From Streptococcaceae bacterium (lineage in GTDB: Bacteria > Bacillota > Bacilli > Lactobacillales > Streptococcaceae), in the NCBI GenBank assembly GCA_031285105.1, contig JAITWV010000064.1:1-8745 (forward strand): a stretch of DNA of 8,745 bases, read 5' to 3'. Shown here piece after piece: positions 5,940-8,745 of the stretch. How positions within the stretch are numbered: position 1 is the stretch's first letter; each line of letters starts with the position of its first letter. The notes beneath the pieces are model-generated. The model was not told the origin of the DNA. It worked only from the letters and a program-made list of their open reading frames with translations, and ran no database searches. Position numbers and translations under genes: made by a program.

Positions 5940-8745
5940 TTATTTATTCGGTGAACTAATAAGCGTATAAGTAAGCTCACCAGTAAAATCTCCCAGTTTT
6001 TTTTCAGCTAGGGGAACATGTAAAGTAACTTGATCTTTCGCAAAGTCAATTTGATTTTTTCCTTTTGTAAACAAATAATTCCCACCTAAATTTCCATCAA
6101 CAAGAACAATAGAAGAACCATTGTAAAAGATTGATTTTTTCACTTCAAAATTTTCAGTATCACTTGCAGAAATTAAGTTGCCTTGTTCAAATTCAATACT
6201 AGCATTTAATAGTTTTCCTTGTGATGTTTGAAATGGTTTACTCAACTCAGCAGTCACTTTCCATGTTTGCAATGCCTGTTTATTAGGTGTTTTTTTAATA
6301 GAAGAAATATCCTTTATCTTGCCAGTACGAATGATTTCTTTTTCACCTTTATCGTTTATTTCAAGTTCTTCATCGGTTAACTTGCCATCTTTTGTATCAT
6401 ACTTACCAACGGAGTCTTGAATTTCAATCAGCTGTGTATTTTCGGTTAATTCATAATTTTCTTGTCTGGTTTGAGCCGATATCAGATGGTTACCAAAATT
6501 TAGTGGTTTTGTAGCGTTAATGCTTAGAGTATCATCAATAACCATTATTTTAAATTGCACAGGATAATCACTTGTAATTCCTTTATCTGGTTTTAATGTA
6601 GGATTTGCCTTTTTTGCTAATAAAATAGCCTCAATTTGATAGATTTTTCCGATTTCTTGATTATTGAATAAACCATCCATATTTTCGACTTTAAATAAAT
6701 GTGTTTTTGTATCAAATTTTTTGGAAGGTTCATAGTCTTTTTCAATGAGTAGATTGTTTTTATCATCTTTAACTTGATAATTAATTGACTTAATTCCTTG
6801 CTGAACCAACCAGTTTTTCATTAATTGTTCATTTTGTGTCATTTTATATTTTTGTAAGTCGCTTTTATAGATATACAAATCACTTAATTGAGGTTGAATT
6901 TGCGCTTTCGTAATACGAAATACGACTGTGTCTACACGTATTATATTTCCTGCATAATCACTAACACGAATACCAATAGAATATTTTGTTTGTTCATCAA
7001 TATCGTAACTACCAAGAAATTCTTTAAACATCTCTTCACTGGTTATTGGAGTAGTTGACTCAATTGGACTTACTGGTGGAGTGAAATCATATTGATAGCT
7101 AAAAAAACCGTCCAAATTGGAATATGGGTTGCTATCATTTACTTTTTCAACAAAATAACTAGGAGAAGGTAACTCAATTTCTTGACTAATGTTTATGGCA
7201 AGTGCGGTATCTTTGTCTTTTGCTCCGTTTTTTGGTTGTGCTTGTGGGGAGGTTTCATCGAATACTTTTAAGCTTTGCAAGTGTGCTTTGATGCCATAAG
7301 TAAATTCTTTTCCGTCAAGATAAGCCATTACTTTAATTAAATCTTGTGCAACCAAGTCAGAATCTTTATCAAGCTCATAAAGAAAATAGCCTTTACCACT
7401 TACTGTTTGACCAGAACTTGGAATGGTAATCCCGTTTTCATTTGAGGATAAAACAGAGTATTTTAAGTCAGAAAAATTACTTCCCTCCAATGCTTCTGGT
7501 GTTAAGTCAATTGTTGGAATAGTTTGAGTTGCCTGTGGTTTATTTTTCCCATTGTACTTATCAACAAAAGCATTGGTTAACGGATTGACACTGCCATTTG
7601 CTAACAATTTGACATACGCTTGTTCTAATGGGATAAAAACAGTTTTTTGCTCCATTTTTTTAGTAATCGGATTATAGCTCATTTTTTCAATTGTTGAACC
7701 AACTCGACCAATGATTTCTTTTCGTGGATCGTATTGAATCAATTGCGCTTGCGGATTTTCACTAGGATCAAAAGGAATATAATTGCCCTTGTCATCAGTG
7801 ATAAATCCATCTTCGCCTTGCTTTAAGTAACTTTGTGTAACACTTCCATCATAAATTGCTTGTTGTTTAGTATTATTATCAGTTAATGTACTAAATAGCT
7901 GTACTTCTAAATCAAACACTTTTCCATATAAAATACGATTGGGTTTTGAACCATTTGTAGTTGCTGTATTGTTATCAAAGGCAAAACTTGAACGGCCAAA
8001 TTGTCTTTCTAAATTTTGCTTATCTGATGCTTTGAAGGTACGAATATTTGTATTAACCGCATTGCTATTCGTTCCTTTAAAGGTCGACCTGATAGAATAA
8101 ACGGGTGCAAATGCTCTTGAGTAACCCTCATCATTTTGAGTGAATGTCAAATTAGTGACGAAAGATTGTCCAGTTGGGATTGCTTCTTCGTGGAATTCTG
8201 GCAAAAGTGTATCTTGTTTTTCGATATTAATCCCTTCAAGCATTGAGTCATATCCGTTATCCCATTGGAAAAGTTGCTGAGATGTGGCATTAATGACGGT
8301 ATCTCCATTTGCTTGTTGATGAGAAAACAATGATCTCGTTGTATATTTATTTTTATCACCAAAACGATGAATATTTACTCGATAAGCATCTGAAAAATTA
8401 ATTGAGGCACTTTGATTGGCAGCTCCTCTGGTATGCATTAAGGAATTACTAGTATCCGCCACCAAATCAAAAATGCCATTTTTCCCAATATTAATTTGAG
8501 CATTCCCATAAAAATAGATTGGTGAAAATCCATCTTCCATTTTGTCAGCAAAAAGTGAAAAACGCCCGTAATCCTCAACATCTATAGTAGCTCCAGCGTT
8601 CATCGCAATGATGGTCGCTTGATTATAGGCTCCTAGAACTTGTCCATTGGCACCTGTTTGGTAGATTTCTAACGCAGCACCATGCCCAATTTTAATCTTA
8701 GACTCTCTACTACGCATTAAAATTGCCCCACCTCTAGTAGCTTTG
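5940..8745 (-). CDS. Large WxL-like surface adhesin with pectate-lyase-like domain, 5' end outside the window
   Basis: The frame is open to the right edge, so the start and signal peptide are missing; 934 residues are visible. Residues 1 to about 160 show the short alternating strands of a beta-solenoid (RGGAIL, KIKIGHGAALEI, NAQINIGKNGIFDLV), as in the pectate-lyase-like adhesive domain of Lactobacillales surface proteins. The middle is beta-rich. About 535-612 resembles an Ig-like repeat ending YSIGIRVSDYAGNIIRV. Residues about 739-934 fit a WxL domain: the opening PLNFGNH (747-753), a first motif W828-K-V830 in TWKVTAEL, and the closing FTGELTYTL (920-928), where the usual WTL is YTL. WxL domains bind the cell wall non-covalently, so this is probably a wall-attached adhesin. 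No LPxTG motif or C-terminal membrane anchor is present. The gene ends its unit at a shared terminator; WxL partners (DUF916/DUF3324 proteins, small WxL proteins) would be expected off the right edge. The WxL call is less certain than the adhesive-domain call. Confidence 0.8.
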   Translation of the reverse strand, partial: KATRGGAILMRSRESKIKIGHGAALEIYQTGANGQVLGAYNQATIIAMNAGATIDVEDYGRFSLFADKMEDGFSPIYFYGNAQINIGKNGIFDLVADTSNSLMHTRGAANQSASINFSDAYRVNIHRFGDKNKYTTRSLFSHQQANGDTVINATSQQLFQWDNGYDSMLEGINIEKQDTLLPEFHEEAIPTGQSFVTNLTFTQNDEGYSRAFAPVYSIRSTFKGTNSNAVNTNIRTFKASDKQNLERQFGRSSFAFDNNTATTNGSKPNRILYGKVFDLEVQLFSTLTDNNTKQQAIYDGSVTQSYLKQGEDGFITDDKGNYIPFDPSENPQAQLIQYDPRKEIIGRVGSTIEKMSYNPITKKMEQKTVFIPLEQAYVKLLANGSVNPLTNAFVDKYNGKNKPQATQTIPTIDLTPEALEGSNFSDLKYSVLSSNENGITIPSSGQTVSGKGYFLYELDKDSDLVAQDLIKVMAYLDGKEFTYGIKAHLQSLKVFDETSPQAQPKNGAKDKDTALAINISQEIELPSPSYFVEKVNDSNPYSNLDGFFSYQYDFTPPVSPIESTTPITSEEMFKEFLGSYDIDEQTKYSIGIRVSDYAGNIIRVDTVVFRITKAQIQPQLSDLYIYKSDLQKYKMTQNEQLMKNWLVQQGIKSINYQVKDDKNNLLIEKDYEPSKKFDTKTHLFKVENMDGLFNNQEIGKIYQIEAILLAKKANPTLKPDKGITSDYPVQFKIMVIDDTLSINATKPLNFGNHLISAQTRQENYELTENTQLIEIQDSVGKYDTKDGKLTDEELEINDKGEKEIIRTGKIKDISSIKKTPNKQALQTWKVTAELSKPFQTSQGKLLNASIEFEQGNLISASDTENFEVKKSIFYNGSSIVLVDGNLGGNYLFTKGKNQIDFAKDQVTLHVPLAEKKLGDFTGELTYTLISSPNK

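Noticed and set aside
6366..6401. EF-hand or dockerin-like stretch (YDTKDGKLTDEE) in the adhesin
   Set aside because: The first calcium-binding position is Tyr instead of Asp and the third is Thr. It lies in the charged insertion of the WxL-like domain.
8147..8362. Minus-strand open frame of 71 codons
   Set aside because: It overlaps the adhesin in another frame and shows no domain or signal of its own.

Overview
The window is AT-rich DNA of a low-GC Gram-positive bacterium, most likely a member of the Lactobacillales near Enterococcus, Vagococcus or Listeria. The grounds are GGAGG-type ribosome sites (two genes apparently start at TTG), an Mga-family regulator, a serine D,D-carboxypeptidase with a Gram-positive type anchor, a lipoprotein tyrosine-phosphatase remnant, and a large adhesin with a WxL-like C-terminal domain. 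The genus is an inference. I see no mobile element, CRISPR array, tRNA or rRNA.

Left part (1-2909): The 3' end of a secreted chitin-binding protein (fibronectin III repeats plus a CBM5/12-like module) runs rightward into a strong bidirectional terminator. It converges on an Mga-like transcription regulator on the minus strand, whose best start is a TTG at 2264. Upstream of that, also on the minus strand, is a 142-residue single-pass membrane protein of unknown function. It has its own predicted promoter and terminator, so it and the regulator look like separate transcription units.

Middle (3078-5854, plus strand): A ruined lipoprotein tyrosine phosphatase comes first. Its signal peptide and lipobox are intact, but the middle of the protein is gone and the catalytic P-loop HCRAGKDRTG lies in another frame. 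Next is an intact FMN nitroreductase with a perfect 12-bp inverted repeat just upstream. Then comes a serine-type D-Ala-D-Ala carboxypeptidase (penicillin-binding protein) with a TTG start and an unusual two-helix membrane anchor. A CIRCE-like inverted repeat with a longer spacer than normal lies between the nitroreductase and carboxypeptidase genes.

Right part (5940-8745, minus strand): A very large surface adhesin is cut by the right edge. It begins in view with a pectate-lyase-like beta-solenoid and ends in a divergent WxL-like cell-wall-binding domain. It shares a bidirectional terminator with the carboxypeptidase. WxL proteins usually sit in clusters with small WxL proteins and DUF916/DUF3324 membrane proteins, which would be expected just beyond the right edge.

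The genes do not form one pathway. The common theme is the cell surface: chitin binding, wall remodelling and adhesion. I found no convincing new multi-gene system. The best leads are the phosphatase deletion, the CIRCE-like site, the divergent WxL domain and the uncharacterised membrane protein.
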